Assembly (NCBI RefSeq): GCF_042652345.1
Contig: NZ_JBHSJJ010000007.1
Span: 62,001 to 126,000, forward strand
DNA: 64,000 nt
DNA from: Negadavirga shengliensis
GTDB taxonomy: Bacteria; Bacteroidota; Bacteroidia; Cytophagales; Cyclobacteriaceae
Reading direction: 5' to 3'
The position numbers and the translations under genes are program-made. Of this stretch, positions 25,077 to 33,057 are shown one piece after another (the first letter of the stretch is position 1; every line of letters starts with the position of its first letter). Below the pieces are notes generated by a model that saw only the letters and a program-made list of their open reading frames with translations, made no database searches and was not told the origin of the DNA.

Positions 25077-27341
25077 CTAGATCGCGTTTTCTTTCACTAA
25101 ATTCAAAGCGGATCCTGCCTTGAACCAATTGATCTGGCCTTCATTATAGGTATGGTTTACCTTGATTTCATCTTTGCTGCCGTCACGGTGATTCAACACA
25201 ACGGTCAACTGGCGGCCCGGGGCAAAAGATTGCAAACCCACGATATCAATGCTGTCATCTTCCTGGACCAAATTGTAATCAGCCGGATTATCAAAGGTCA
25301 GGGCAAGCATTCCCTGCTTCTTCAGGTTAGTTTCGTGGATCCGGGCAAAAGATTTTACCAAAATGGCCCTTACCCCCAAAAATCTGGGCTCCATAGCCGC
25401 ATGTTCTCTGGAGGATCCTTCCCCGTAGTTTTCGTCTCCGACAACCACCGATCCGATATTATGCAATTTATACTGGCGCTGGACGGCAGGCACCTCTCCA
25501 TACTCCCCGGTCAACTGGTTTTTCACTTTATTGGTCTCTTCATTGAAGTAATTGACCGCTCCGATCAACAGGTTGTTGGAGATATTATCCAGATGACCTC
25601 TGTATCTCAGCCACGGACCCGCCATGGATATATGGTCCGTTGTACATTTACCTTTGGCTTTAATCAACAATTTAAGTCCTGCTAAATCTGTTCCTTCCCA
25701 AGGCTGGAAAGGCTCTAGCAATTGCAGCCTTTCGGATTTTGGATCCACGATTACCTCTACTCCGGATCCATCCTCAGCGGGTGCCTGATAACCTGCATCC
25801 TCTACAGCAAACCCCTTAGAAGGCAGTTCCAAACCTGCGGGCTCATCCAGTTTCACTTCTTTTCCTTCCTCATTCACCAATACATCCCTCATGGGGTTGA
25901 AGGTAAGGTCTCCGGCGATGGCCAAAGCTGTTACCACTTCCGGAGATGCTACAAATGAATGCGTATTGGGATTCCCGTCAGCTCTTTTGGCAAAGTTCCT
26001 GTTGAAAGAGGTGATGATGGAGTTTCTCTCCTGCTTTTCGGCGCCATGTCTTGCCCATTGTCCGATACAAGGTCCACAGGCATTGGCCAAAACAACGCCT
26101 CCCATGTTTTCAAATATTCCCAAAAAGCCATCTCTATCCACCGTGTATCTCACCTGCTCAGAGCCTGGGGTGATGGTGTATTCGGATTTGGCCTTCAGTT
26201 TTTTATCCACTGCCTGCTGTGCCAAAGAGGCCGCTCTGGATATATCCTCGTAAGAAGAGTTGGTACATGATCCTATCAGGCCCACCTCGAGTTTTTGCGG
26301 CCAGCCATTTTCTTTAACCGCGGCGGCAAATTTTGAAATGGGCCATGCCAAATCCGGAGTAAAAGGGCCATTTATATGCGGCTCAAGTTCAGAAAGGTTG
26401 ATTTCGATTACCTGATCAAAATACCTTTCGGGATGGGCATACACTTCGGCATCCCCGGTAAGGTGCTCTTTTATGCCGTTGGCAAGATCAGCGACCTCTG
26501 CCCTTCCGGTCCCTCTCAGATAAGCTTCGGACTTCTCATCATATCCAAAGATGGAAGTGGTCGCCCCGATTTCGGCGCCCATGTTACAAATGGTCCCTTT
26601 ACCGGTAGCTGAAAGGGATTGGGCCCCTTCTCCAAAATATTCCACGATGCTCCCCGTACCGCCTTTTACGGTGAGAATACCTGCCACTTTCAGGATCACA
26701 TCTTTTGCTGCAGTCCATCCGGAAAGTTTTCCTGTCAATTTCACGCCGATGAGTTTTGGAAACTTGAGTTCCCAGGGAAGGCCAGCCATCACATCACAGG
26801 CATCAGCCCCTCCTACTCCTATCGCCACCATTCCTAATCCGCCGGCATTCGGTGTGTGGGAATCCGTCCCGATCATCATTCCCCCTGGAAATGCATAATT
26901 TTCCAATACTACTTGATGGATGATGCCCGCGCCGGGTTTCCAGAAGCCCAGTCCATATTTGTTGGACACGGATGAAAGAAAATCATAGACTTCTCTGTTT
27001 TTGTCCTTTGCCTTTTCCAAATCTGTATCAGCCCCTACTTCAGCCTGAATCAAGTGATCACAGTGCACTGTGGAAGGAACGGCAACCTGTGCCCTGCCGG
27101 CCTGCATAAATTGAAGCAATGCCATCTGCGCGGTAGCATCCTGCATGGCCACCCGGTCAGGCTTAAAGTCCACATAAGAAACACCTCTTTCATAACCCCT
27201 TGACGCCTCCCCTTCAGAAAGATGTGCATAGAGAATTTTCTCTGTAAGGGTAAGTGGTTTTCCGACCACTTTTCTTGCGGCAGCTATACGGTTGGGAAAC
27301 CCAGCGTATACTGACTTTATCATCTCTATATCAAATACCAT
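25077..27341 (-). CDS. acn: Aconitate hydratase (mitochondrial-type)
   Basis: 754 residues, the size of the mitochondrial-like aconitases common in Bacteroidota, shorter than AcnA/AcnB. The [4Fe-4S] ligands are in LIGSCTNSSYEDISRA and ANACGPCIGQWAR; the active-site segments TDSHTPNAGGLGMVAIGVGG and GEGSSREHAAMEPR are complete, and the swivel domain is at the C-terminus. It converts citrate to isocitrate in the TCA cycle in the cytoplasm. A -7 element lies 48-55 bp upstream (27389-27396). Confidence 0.97.
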   Translation of the reverse strand: MVFDIEMIKSVYAGFPNRIAAARKVVGKPLTLTEKILYAHLSEGEASRGYERGVSYVDFKPDRVAMQDATAQMALLQFMQAGRAQVAVPSTVHCDHLIQAEVGADTDLEKAKDKNREVYDFLSSVSNKYGLGFWKPGAGIIHQVVLENYAFPGGMMIGTDSHTPNAGGLGMVAIGVGGADACDVMAGLPWELKFPKLIGVKLTGKLSGWTAAKDVILKVAGILTVKGGTGSIVEYFGEGAQSLSATGKGTICNMGAEIGATTSIFGYDEKSEAYLRGTGRAEVADLANGIKEHLTGDAEVYAHPERYFDQVIEINLSELEPHINGPFTPDLAWPISKFAAAVKENGWPQKLEVGLIGSCTNSSYEDISRAASLAQQAVDKKLKAKSEYTITPGSEQVRYTVDRDGFLGIFENMGGVVLANACGPCIGQWARHGAEKQERNSIITSFNRNFAKRADGNPNTHSFVASPEVVTALAIAGDLTFNPMRDVLVNEEGKEVKLDEPAGLELPSKGFAVEDAGYQAPAEDGSGVEVIVDPKSERLQLLEPFQPWEGTDLAGLKLLIKAKGKCTTDHISMAGPWLRYRGHLDNISNNLLIGAVNYFNEETNKVKNQLTGEYGEVPAVQRQYKLHNIGSVVVGDENYGEGSSREHAAMEPRFLGVRAILVKSFARIHETNLKKQGMLALTFDNPADYNLVQEDDSIDIVGLQSFAPGRQLTVVLNHRDGSKDEIKVNHTYNEGQINWFKAGSALNLVKENAI

Positions 27342-27388
27342 CGGAAATGAATTATATTTATTGTTGTTTTAGAAGTTTCAATTGGCCG

Positions 27389-27396
27389 CAAAGATA
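27389..27396 (-). promoter_or_regulatory. -7 element of the aconitase promoter
   Basis: TATCTTTG on the minus strand matches TAnnTTTG, about 50 bp before the aconitase ATG. The nearest upstream TTG is 24 nt away rather than the usual 19-21, so the -33 element is weak. Confidence 0.4.
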
Positions 27397-27498
27397 TAAA
27401 AATCATGCACATATCGCCTACAATGCCACTTTTATCTGCTTATTTATAAAGAATATAAAATACTTTTAGGGAAAAAGGGGGCTACGCATGACTATATT

Positions 27499-28542
27499 TC
27501 ACTGGTATTTGCCAAGATCCAGAAGAAATTTCATCGTATCTACCCGGTCCGCATAATCAGCTACACCGGGACATTGGGCAGCTCCAAAAGGAATGCTGCC
27601 ACTGAACCAGCCTTCTCTACTGACTATGCACTGGATTTTGTCTCTGTTCAAACGCAGATTGTCTTCCAGCCATTCCAGGTCGGGATAAATTTGATAATAG
27701 GCAACCGCAATCGGAGAAACGAGTTCTTCACTCTCTTTTAACAAAAGAAATCCATTGTCCAAATGGGGTTCTTTATTGACCAAATAGATGGATTTATTGT
27801 AATCGTAATTGTTATTGTATTTATGATGATCTACTTTGGTCCGGTAGTCTTCCATCGCCTGCAAGAACATACCCACGTGGGCCTTATCAGGAAAGAAAAT
27901 TTTGGACACATTGCGGCAGCCCAACCCGTAATACTGAAAAACATCCTCTGCCAAAAGGCCCCAATCGCTTTTAATTTCCAGCCCATCAATTATGGCCACC
28001 GAAGTGCGGTTTTTTCTGATAATATGTGGGTATTTGCCGAAATAGTATTCAAAATAGCGGGCTGAGTTGTCACTCCCTGTGGCAATATAAGCATCCATCC
28101 CCGACAGTCTTTCATCAAAAAACACCTTGTCTCTAAAACCGGGCGCAATGGAAACCAAAAGATCCATTAGGAAAGGGATAAGCACAATATCGGTAGAACT
28201 TAATTTAACATGCGCTATGTGGCCAGCCATCAGCACGCACAATAAATCATGAAAGCCTACCCCGGGAATATTGCCTGCCATGATAATGCCTACATGCTTG
28301 GCTTTACTCAGCCCGGTATCGTACTGGTTCAACCAATTTTCCAGCTGCTCTTTGGAAAGATAATGGGCTATACCCTTCAAAGCCTTTTTGGATTGCTCTT
28401 CCCGGAACCAGGAATTGTTATTTTCTATTCTCACCAACAGGGGTTCCAAACTTTGCTTATCAATTCCATTTATTTCTTCCCCTAATGAGATGAAAGCTGA
28501 AAGCCTTTCTTCCAAGTTCATACTTATTGGATGGTTAGTCAT
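27499..28542 (-). CDS. Acyl-CoA reductase (LuxC family)
   Basis: 347 residues from the ATG at 28542 (an alternative is 28521; upstream in-frame starts run into the promoter of the divergent gene). The LuxC-type acyl-CoA reductase fold is indicated by KHVGIIMAGNIPGVGFHDLL (nucleotide-binding loop), the catalytic-Cys region DVFQYYGLGCRNVSKIFFP and the C-terminal GAAQCPGVADYADRVDTM. It reduces a fatty acyl-CoA or an acylated thiol to an aldehyde with NADPH. No other lux genes are seen, so the role is not light. Divergent pairing with a 2[4Fe-4S] ferredoxin gene is notable. Family is firm; substrate unknown. Confidence 0.9.
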   Translation of the reverse strand: MTNHPISMNLEERLSAFISLGEEINGIDKQSLEPLLVRIENNNSWFREEQSKKALKGIAHYLSKEQLENWLNQYDTGLSKAKHVGIIMAGNIPGVGFHDLLCVLMAGHIAHVKLSSTDIVLIPFLMDLLVSIAPGFRDKVFFDERLSGMDAYIATGSDNSARYFEYYFGKYPHIIRKNRTSVAIIDGLEIKSDWGLLAEDVFQYYGLGCRNVSKIFFPDKAHVGMFLQAMEDYRTKVDHHKYNNNYDYNKSIYLVNKEPHLDNGFLLLKESEELVSPIAVAYYQIYPDLEWLEDNLRLNRDKIQCIVSREGWFSGSIPFGAAQCPGVADYADRVDTMKFLLDLGKYQ

Positions 28543-28700
28543 TGCGTACGGTGATGCCATTAATTTAAGGGATACCTGACATCGCTTTCCCAATCTGCAA
28601 AGATAGGAAAAGGGAATAAAGGCGGGCAGCGCCAAGTGTTTAAATTTGTTTAGCATAACAAATAATGTATAAATATATTTCCATTGGCTTGTCATTTTCC

Positions 28701-28731
28701 TTGTGTGATTGTAATTTGGTTAGTAGTTTTG
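28701..28731 (+). promoter_or_regulatory. Bacteroidota-type promoter of the ferredoxin gene
   Basis: TTG at 28701-28703, a 20-nt spacer, then TAGTTTTG at 28724-28731 match the TTTG/TAnnTTTG consensus. The ATG is 27 bp after the -7 element, and an AGGAG ribosome-binding site lies at 28748-28752, unusually clear for this phylum. Confidence 0.7.
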
Positions 28732-28757
28732 CGTCGAAACAAAAAAGAGGAGCAATA

Positions 28758-29105
28758 ATGGCTATAATGATAACTGACGAATGCATCAACTGTGGTGCAT
28801 GCGAACCTGAGTGCCCGAATACCGCCATTTACGAAGGAGGGATAGAATGGACATGGGGCGGCGGTACCAGCCTTAAAGAAGTTACGTTAGAAGATGGCAC
28901 GGTAGTGGACGCTGACGAAAAGCAAGAACCATTATCAGATGAATTTTATTATATAGTTACCCAAAAATGTACGGAATGCACAGGCTTTCACGAAGAACCT
29001 CAGTGTGCCGCCGTGTGTCCGGTGGACTGTTGTGTGGATGATCCTGACCATAGGGAAAGCGAGGAAGAGCTGCTTTCGAAAAAGAAATTTCTCCATGGAG
29101 AATAA
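28758..29105 (+). CDS. 2[4Fe-4S] ferredoxin
   Basis: 115 residues from the ATG at 28758, which has an AGGAG site 6 nt upstream; an earlier in-frame ATG at 28665 lies inside the promoter. Two clusters are visible: CINCGACEPECP near the N-terminus and CTECTGFHEEPQCAAVCPVDCC at residues ~75-96. The spacing of the second (insertion between Cys 2 and Cys 3) is that of YfhL/Alvin-type low-potential ferredoxins. It transfers single electrons in the cytoplasm. The acyl-CoA reductase is divergent across a ~215-bp region. KorAB and the GltD-like protein at 38055-42722 are possible partners, by inference. Confidence 0.95.
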   Translation: MAIMITDECINCGACEPECPNTAIYEGGIEWTWGGGTSLKEVTLEDGTVVDADEKQEPLSDEFYYIVTQKCTECTGFHEEPQCAAVCPVDCCVDDPDHRESEEELLSKKKFLHGE

Positions 29106-29276
29106 CATTGCAACAGCAATATATGCCTTTCATATTCACAAAATTGTCTTTACAAACAATTAATTTGGATATTATCACAAAATCTGTAAAAAAAAAGCTC
29201 TGATCACTTGAATTTTATGGATGAAATGATTTAACTTGGCATAAAATTCATTTTTGATAACATAAAAGTTTGGACA

Positions 29277-29621
29277 GTGGAAGATAACAAAGATTACGAC
29301 AGGGATGAGATTTTCTCCAAAAGGGTAAAGGCCGGAAAGAGGACCTATTTTTTTGACGTGAAATCTACCCGCTCTAATGATTATTACTTAACCATTACGG
29401 AGAGCAAAAGAAAAGTCAAGGATGACAACTTCTTTTATGAAAAACATAAGATTTTCTTGTACAAAGAGGATTTTGGAAAGTTTGTCGAAGCGCTTCAAGA
29501 TGCGGTAGATCATGTTAAAAATGATTTGATGGCTGACTTTGATTTCACGCAATTTGATGTAGAACCGGAAACGTCAGAGACAAATCAGGACAAATTCGGA
29601 GAAGATCTAAAATGGGATTAA
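29277..29621 (+). CDS. PUR-alpha-like DNA/RNA-binding protein (DUF3276)
   Basis: 114 residues from a GTG start at 29277, the only in-frame start near the conserved N-terminus. FSKRVKAGKRTYFFDVKSTRSN and YYLTITESKRK match the bacterial PUR domain family, which binds single-stranded nucleic acid as a dimer. It is followed by an acidic tail (DFTQFDVEPETSETNQDKFGEDLKWD-type). It is cytoplasmic. Targets are unknown. It is transcribed away from the ferredoxin gene, with a structured region after its stop. Confidence 0.9.
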   Translation: MEDNKDYDRDEIFSKRVKAGKRTYFFDVKSTRSNDYYLTITESKRKVKDDNFFYEKHKIFLYKEDFGKFVEALQDAVDHVKNDLMADFDFTQFDVEPETSETNQDKFGEDLKWD

Positions 29622-29636
29622 TCCCTTTCTTTGAGA

Positions 29637-29666
29637 CCCAATAAACACACGTTTATATTTATTGGG
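29637..29666 (+). terminator. Inverted repeat after the PUR-alpha-like gene
   Basis: CCCAATAAA at 29637-29645 and TTTATTGGG at 29658-29666 form a perfect 9-bp stem with a 12-nt loop. No long T-run follows. It starts 16 bp after the stop codon and may be a weak terminator. Confidence 0.4.
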
Positions 29667-29734
29667 AGTTTTGCGCAACACTGGCTTTGTCATTCAATGC
29701 CGGGCATTTCACATGTAAAGAAACTGGGAACAGA

Positions 29735-29809
29735 AACGAACCTATGGAATCCGGTGCCCTTTAGCTTTAGCAAAAAGCCATCCGGAAACAATTCCCCAAA
29801 GGTTCGTTT
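29735..29809 (+). promoter_or_regulatory. Long structured leader or terminator before the second AI-2E permease gene
   Basis: AAACGAACCT (29735-29744) pairs perfectly with AGGTTCGTTT (29800-29809). Inside it, GGAAT pairs with ATTCC and CCGG with CCGG, extending the stem. The right arm runs into a T-rich stretch and ends 19 bp before the ATG at 29828. It is either a terminator of the upstream gene or a leader element for the permease. Confidence 0.5.
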
Positions 29810-29827
29810 TTTGTTATTTTTAGGATT

Positions 29828-30919
29828 ATGCGAAAGGTAGTCATTACAGCGGTCATTTCGATTATACTCCTCCTTTTCATAGGTTGGTATTTCTCGAATA
29901 TTTTTCTCTATTTCCTATTCTCGCTGGTCATCGCCGCTGCTTTGCGGCCAATGACCAACAGGATCAACAGCTTTTATATCATGGGAAGACATGTTCCCAG
30001 GGCTGTCGCCATATTGGTGTCATTTCTGTTTATCCTTCTGATAATCTTTTTGCTTATACTTCTATTCATCCCGCTTTTCAGGTCCCAATTGGAACTGTTA
30101 CAGGACCTGGACATCAATTACCTATATGAACAGGTACAAAAACCCATTGGATATATTGAATCCATTCTGATCCAGTTTAATCTTACCGCCAATGACCCCG
30201 GGTATTTGATCGCTTTGGTAAGGGAAAATCTGATTTCAAGCTTGAACGAAATCGATGTTCAGGGATTCATCAACAGCATCATTTCTACTACCAGTTCCTT
30301 TTTCGTGAGTATCCTTGCAGTGGCATTCATCTCCTTTTTTCTTTTACTCGAAAACGGACTATTAAGAAGAAACATCATCAATTTCATCCCGAATAAATAC
30401 TTTGAGCTGTCCGTGGCCACTTTTCATAAAGTGGAGAGGTTATTGTCCAATTACCTGATCGGCCTGCTTATTCAGATGACGGCCATATTCTCCATCGCCT
30501 CGATAGGTTTGACGATTGCCAATATCGACTATGCCATGAGCATTGCTGTATTCGCCGCAGTGGCCAATCTGATCCCTTATGCAGGTCCTATATTGGGAGC
30601 TACTTTCGGAATATTTGTGGGACTTTCAACGGGAAACTTCTCGGAAGCCAGCGAAATATACTTTTTCCTGTTTAAAATTCTCGCCGTATTTTCTGTTGTA
30701 CAACTTTGTGACAACATATTTTTGCAGCCATTCATTTTCTCTAAATCTGTGAAAGCCCATCCACTTGAGATATTTGTTGTTATCTTTGCAGGAGCCAAAA
30801 TAGCCGGTGTACTGGGAATGATTTTTGCCATTCCGGTCTATACGATTTTCAGGGTTTCGATTAAGGAGTTTTACAGAGGATATAAGGAATACAGAATATT
30901 TAAACTAGATAACATTTAA
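29828..30919 (+). CDS. AI-2E family transporter (PerM-like permease), copy 2
   Basis: 363 residues. The layout is the same as the copy at 21704: paired N-terminal helices, a periplasmic amphipathic region (YLYEQVQKPIGYIESILIQF), then AVANLIPYAGPILGATFGIFVG and GAKIAGVLGMIFAIPVYTIF, the family signature. Sequence identity to copy 1 is low outside the motifs, so they are distant paralogs. It ends 5 bp before ychF, and the two are probably co-transcribed. Substrate unknown. Confidence 0.9.
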   Translation: MRKVVITAVISIILLLFIGWYFSNIFLYFLFSLVIAAALRPMTNRINSFYIMGRHVPRAVAILVSFLFILLIIFLLILLFIPLFRSQLELLQDLDINYLYEQVQKPIGYIESILIQFNLTANDPGYLIALVRENLISSLNEIDVQGFINSIISTTSSFFVSILAVAFISFFLLLENGLLRRNIINFIPNKYFELSVATFHKVERLLSNYLIGLLIQMTAIFSIASIGLTIANIDYAMSIAVFAAVANLIPYAGPILGATFGIFVGLSTGNFSEASEIYFFLFKILAVFSVVQLCDNIFLQPFIFSKSVKAHPLEIFVVIFAGAKIAGVLGMIFAIPVYTIFRVSIKEFYRGYKEYRIFKLDNI

Positions 30920-30924
30920 CATTC

Positions 30925-32022
30925 ATGGGATTAAAATGCGGGATTGTTGGGTTGCCCAACGTCGGAAAATCAACTTTATTCAACGCGCTTTCCAGCGCCA
31001 AAGCAGAGGCAGCCAATTTTCCTTTTTGCACCATAGAACCTAATATCGGGGTCGTCACCGTACCGGATCATCGGCTTAAGGTGTTGGAGGAGCTGGTCAA
31101 TCCACAAAAGGTCATCCCAACGGTAATCGAGTTTGTAGATATTGCGGGACTGGTGAAAGGAGCCAGCAAAGGGGAAGGGCTTGGCAACAAGTTTCTTGCC
31201 AATATACGGGAGGTAGATGCGGTCATCCACGTGGTGCGCTGCTTTGATGATGACAATGTGGTTCATGTTGCAGGCAGTGTTGATCCTATATTTGATAAAG
31301 AGGTAATCGATTCCGAACTTCAATTCAAAGACCTTGAATCAATTGAAAAAAAGATACAGCGCATCGAAAAAATCGCCAAAAGCGGGGATGCCAAAGCAAA
31401 AAAAGAACTGGCAAGCCTGCTGAAGTTCAAGGAGGGGTTGCAATCAGGAAAAAATGCGAGGGCAGTGGAGATAGAGGACGAGGACATGGAAGCCGTTAAG
31501 GACCTCCATCTTCTCACCATCAAGCCCGTATTGTACGTTGCCAATGTGGATGAAGGCAGTATCCAGAAAGGCAATGCCTACGTGGAAAAGCTGAAGGAAG
31601 AAGTGGCCGAGGAGAATGCTGAAGTAGTCATTTTATGTGCCGCACTTGAGGCGCAGATTGCGGAGTTTGATGATGAAGAAGAAAAACAAATGTTCTTATC
31701 CGAATACGGGCTCGAGGAAAGCGGCCTGAACAGACTTATTTCGGCCGCATATAAACTGCTGAACCTGATCACATACTTCACGGCAGGCGTTCAGGAAGTG
31801 CGGGCCTGGACCATTCGCCGAGGGTGGAAAGCTCCTGCAGCCGCCGGGGTTATCCATTCGGATTTTGAAAGAGGTTTTATCAAGGCGGAAGTCATCAAAT
31901 TACAGGACTATAAGCAGCATAAAACGGAGGCTGCTTGCAGAGAAAATGGAAAAATCGCAATTGAAGGCAAAGAATATGTAGTTCAAGATGGAGATATCAT
32001 GCATTTTAGGTTCAATGTATAG
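30925..32022 (+). CDS. ychF: Redox-regulated ATPase YchF (OLA1 family)
   Basis: 365 residues, typical for YchF. Motifs are the P-loop GLPNVGKST, the G3 region DIAGLVKGASKGEGLGNKF, and the NVDE sequence in place of NKxD, which explains the ATP preference. A coiled-coil insert and a C-terminal TGS domain (AGVIHSDFERGFIKAEVI) follow. It binds ribosomes and takes part in stress and translation regulation. It is cytoplasmic. The lone Cas6-family gene begins 111 bp downstream on the same strand. Confidence 0.97.
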   Translation: MGLKCGIVGLPNVGKSTLFNALSSAKAEAANFPFCTIEPNIGVVTVPDHRLKVLEELVNPQKVIPTVIEFVDIAGLVKGASKGEGLGNKFLANIREVDAVIHVVRCFDDDNVVHVAGSVDPIFDKEVIDSELQFKDLESIEKKIQRIEKIAKSGDAKAKKELASLLKFKEGLQSGKNARAVEIEDEDMEAVKDLHLLTIKPVLYVANVDEGSIQKGNAYVEKLKEEVAEENAEVVILCAALEAQIAEFDDEEEKQMFLSEYGLEESGLNRLISAAYKLLNLITYFTAGVQEVRAWTIRRGWKAPAAAGVIHSDFERGFIKAEVIKLQDYKQHKTEAACRENGKIAIEGKEYVVQDGDIMHFRFNV

Positions 32023-32133
32023 ATAAATCTGAAATATTATTATTAAGTTTGTTGCAACTTATTTATCCACTAAATAGTTTATTGTGTATAAAAGATGTAT
32101 TAAATAATTGTTTAACTTTTCATTTTTAAAATC

Positions 32134-33027
32134 GTGAGAATTAGATTAATATTTTCCCTGAAAAACAAAGGTGCTTATTTACCCTTTCACCACCAGTACA
32201 TCCTGGCACAATTCCTCAAAGGTCTGATTGTAAAAGGAGGACAGGAGGAGTTTTTTAACTACAATTACTTTAACTTCTCTGGTTTGAAAGGTCAAACCAA
32301 AGTGAGTAGAAGCGGTTTGCATTATTACTCCAGCTTAGTTACCCTTGTCGTGTCAGCTCCGGATGAAGCTTTCATTGACTATCTGCTTGAGCAAGTATTT
32401 AAAACGCCGAAAATTGAGTTAGGAAACCTTATTCTATCCCCTGAGTACACAGAAAAAGAAACAGAACCAAAACTGGAGACTTCCAACAAATTTGTCTGCA
32501 TTTCTCCGTTGGTCCTGCTGACCCCTACCTTTGATGATGAGTCAGGAAAGCGGTTTATCAATCCGGACACTGACGAATTCTCGGACTTACTGTATGAATC
32601 CACCCTGACCCGCATGGAAAGATCGGGATGGTATTCTCAGGACCAAATGGAGTCCTTCTATAAGTTTCAGGTTGTCCCGGACATGAACTATGTAAATAAG
32701 CTCCGTGAGCAGCAAAAGAAATTCGCAAGAATTTACTCTGTCTACGACATGGATGTGAAGTACGAAGTAAGAGGTTATACCCTGCCTTTCACACTCTATG
32801 CCGCGGAAGAAGTCCAGGATTTTGTCTTTAAGTGCGGTTTGGGCGCCTTTACCCACAAAGGGTTTGGCATGTTGGACTTGGCCAATAACATGCCCAGCCA
32901 AAGAACAGAACCCTACAAATTCAAAAGAGAAGGGTTCATCCCCTATCGGTCCCAGACACACGAGCCCAGAAAAAATGACGAGAGGGCGACTGACGAACGG
33001 CCTGATGAAAGAGAAACTGAAGATTAA
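32134..33027 (+). CDS. cas6: Stand-alone Cas6-family (RAMP) protein
   Basis: 297 residues from a GTG start at 32134. The protein reads as two ferredoxin-like (RAMP) halves: N-terminal RIRLIFSLKNKGAYLPFHHQ and the C-terminal Gly-rich loop GLGAFTHKGFGM at residues 235-246, the Cas6 signature. Cas6 cuts CRISPR precursor RNA. Here no repeat array and no other cas gene lies in the 64 kb. Aligning by eye to Pyrococcus Cas6, the position of its catalytic His (before the FTYS-like strand, here FNFS) holds no His, and its Tyr position is Lys; H19-H20 lie elsewhere. The tail from residue ~270 is highly charged. It may bind or cut a non-CRISPR RNA. Family is likely, function unknown. Confidence 0.8.
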   Translation: MRIRLIFSLKNKGAYLPFHHQYILAQFLKGLIVKGGQEEFFNYNYFNFSGLKGQTKVSRSGLHYYSSLVTLVVSAPDEAFIDYLLEQVFKTPKIELGNLILSPEYTEKETEPKLETSNKFVCISPLVLLTPTFDDESGKRFINPDTDEFSDLLYESTLTRMERSGWYSQDQMESFYKFQVVPDMNYVNKLREQQKKFARIYSVYDMDVKYEVRGYTLPFTLYAAEEVQDFVFKCGLGAFTHKGFGMLDLANNMPSQRTEPYKFKREGFIPYRSQTHEPRKNDERATDERPDERETED

Positions 33028-33057
33028 AAAAATACCCGAGTAATTTCGGGTATTTTT
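33028..33057. terminator. Bidirectional terminator shared by cas6 and the T9SS plug gene
   Basis: AAAAATACCCGA (33028-33039) and TCGGGTATTTTT (33046-33057) make a perfect 12-bp stem with a 6-nt loop and a T-run on each strand. It starts right after the cas6 stop and overlaps the stop codon of the opposite gene. Confidence 0.9.

Noticed and set aside
27499..28542. Bioluminescence locus suggested by the LuxC family protein
   Set aside because: No luxA, luxB, luxD or luxE is present; LuxC-type reductases occur widely in non-luminous bacteria.
29631..29840. Open frame with a TTG start between the PUR-alpha-like and AI-2E genes
   Set aside because: It spans two inverted repeats, overlaps the next gene start and resembles no family.
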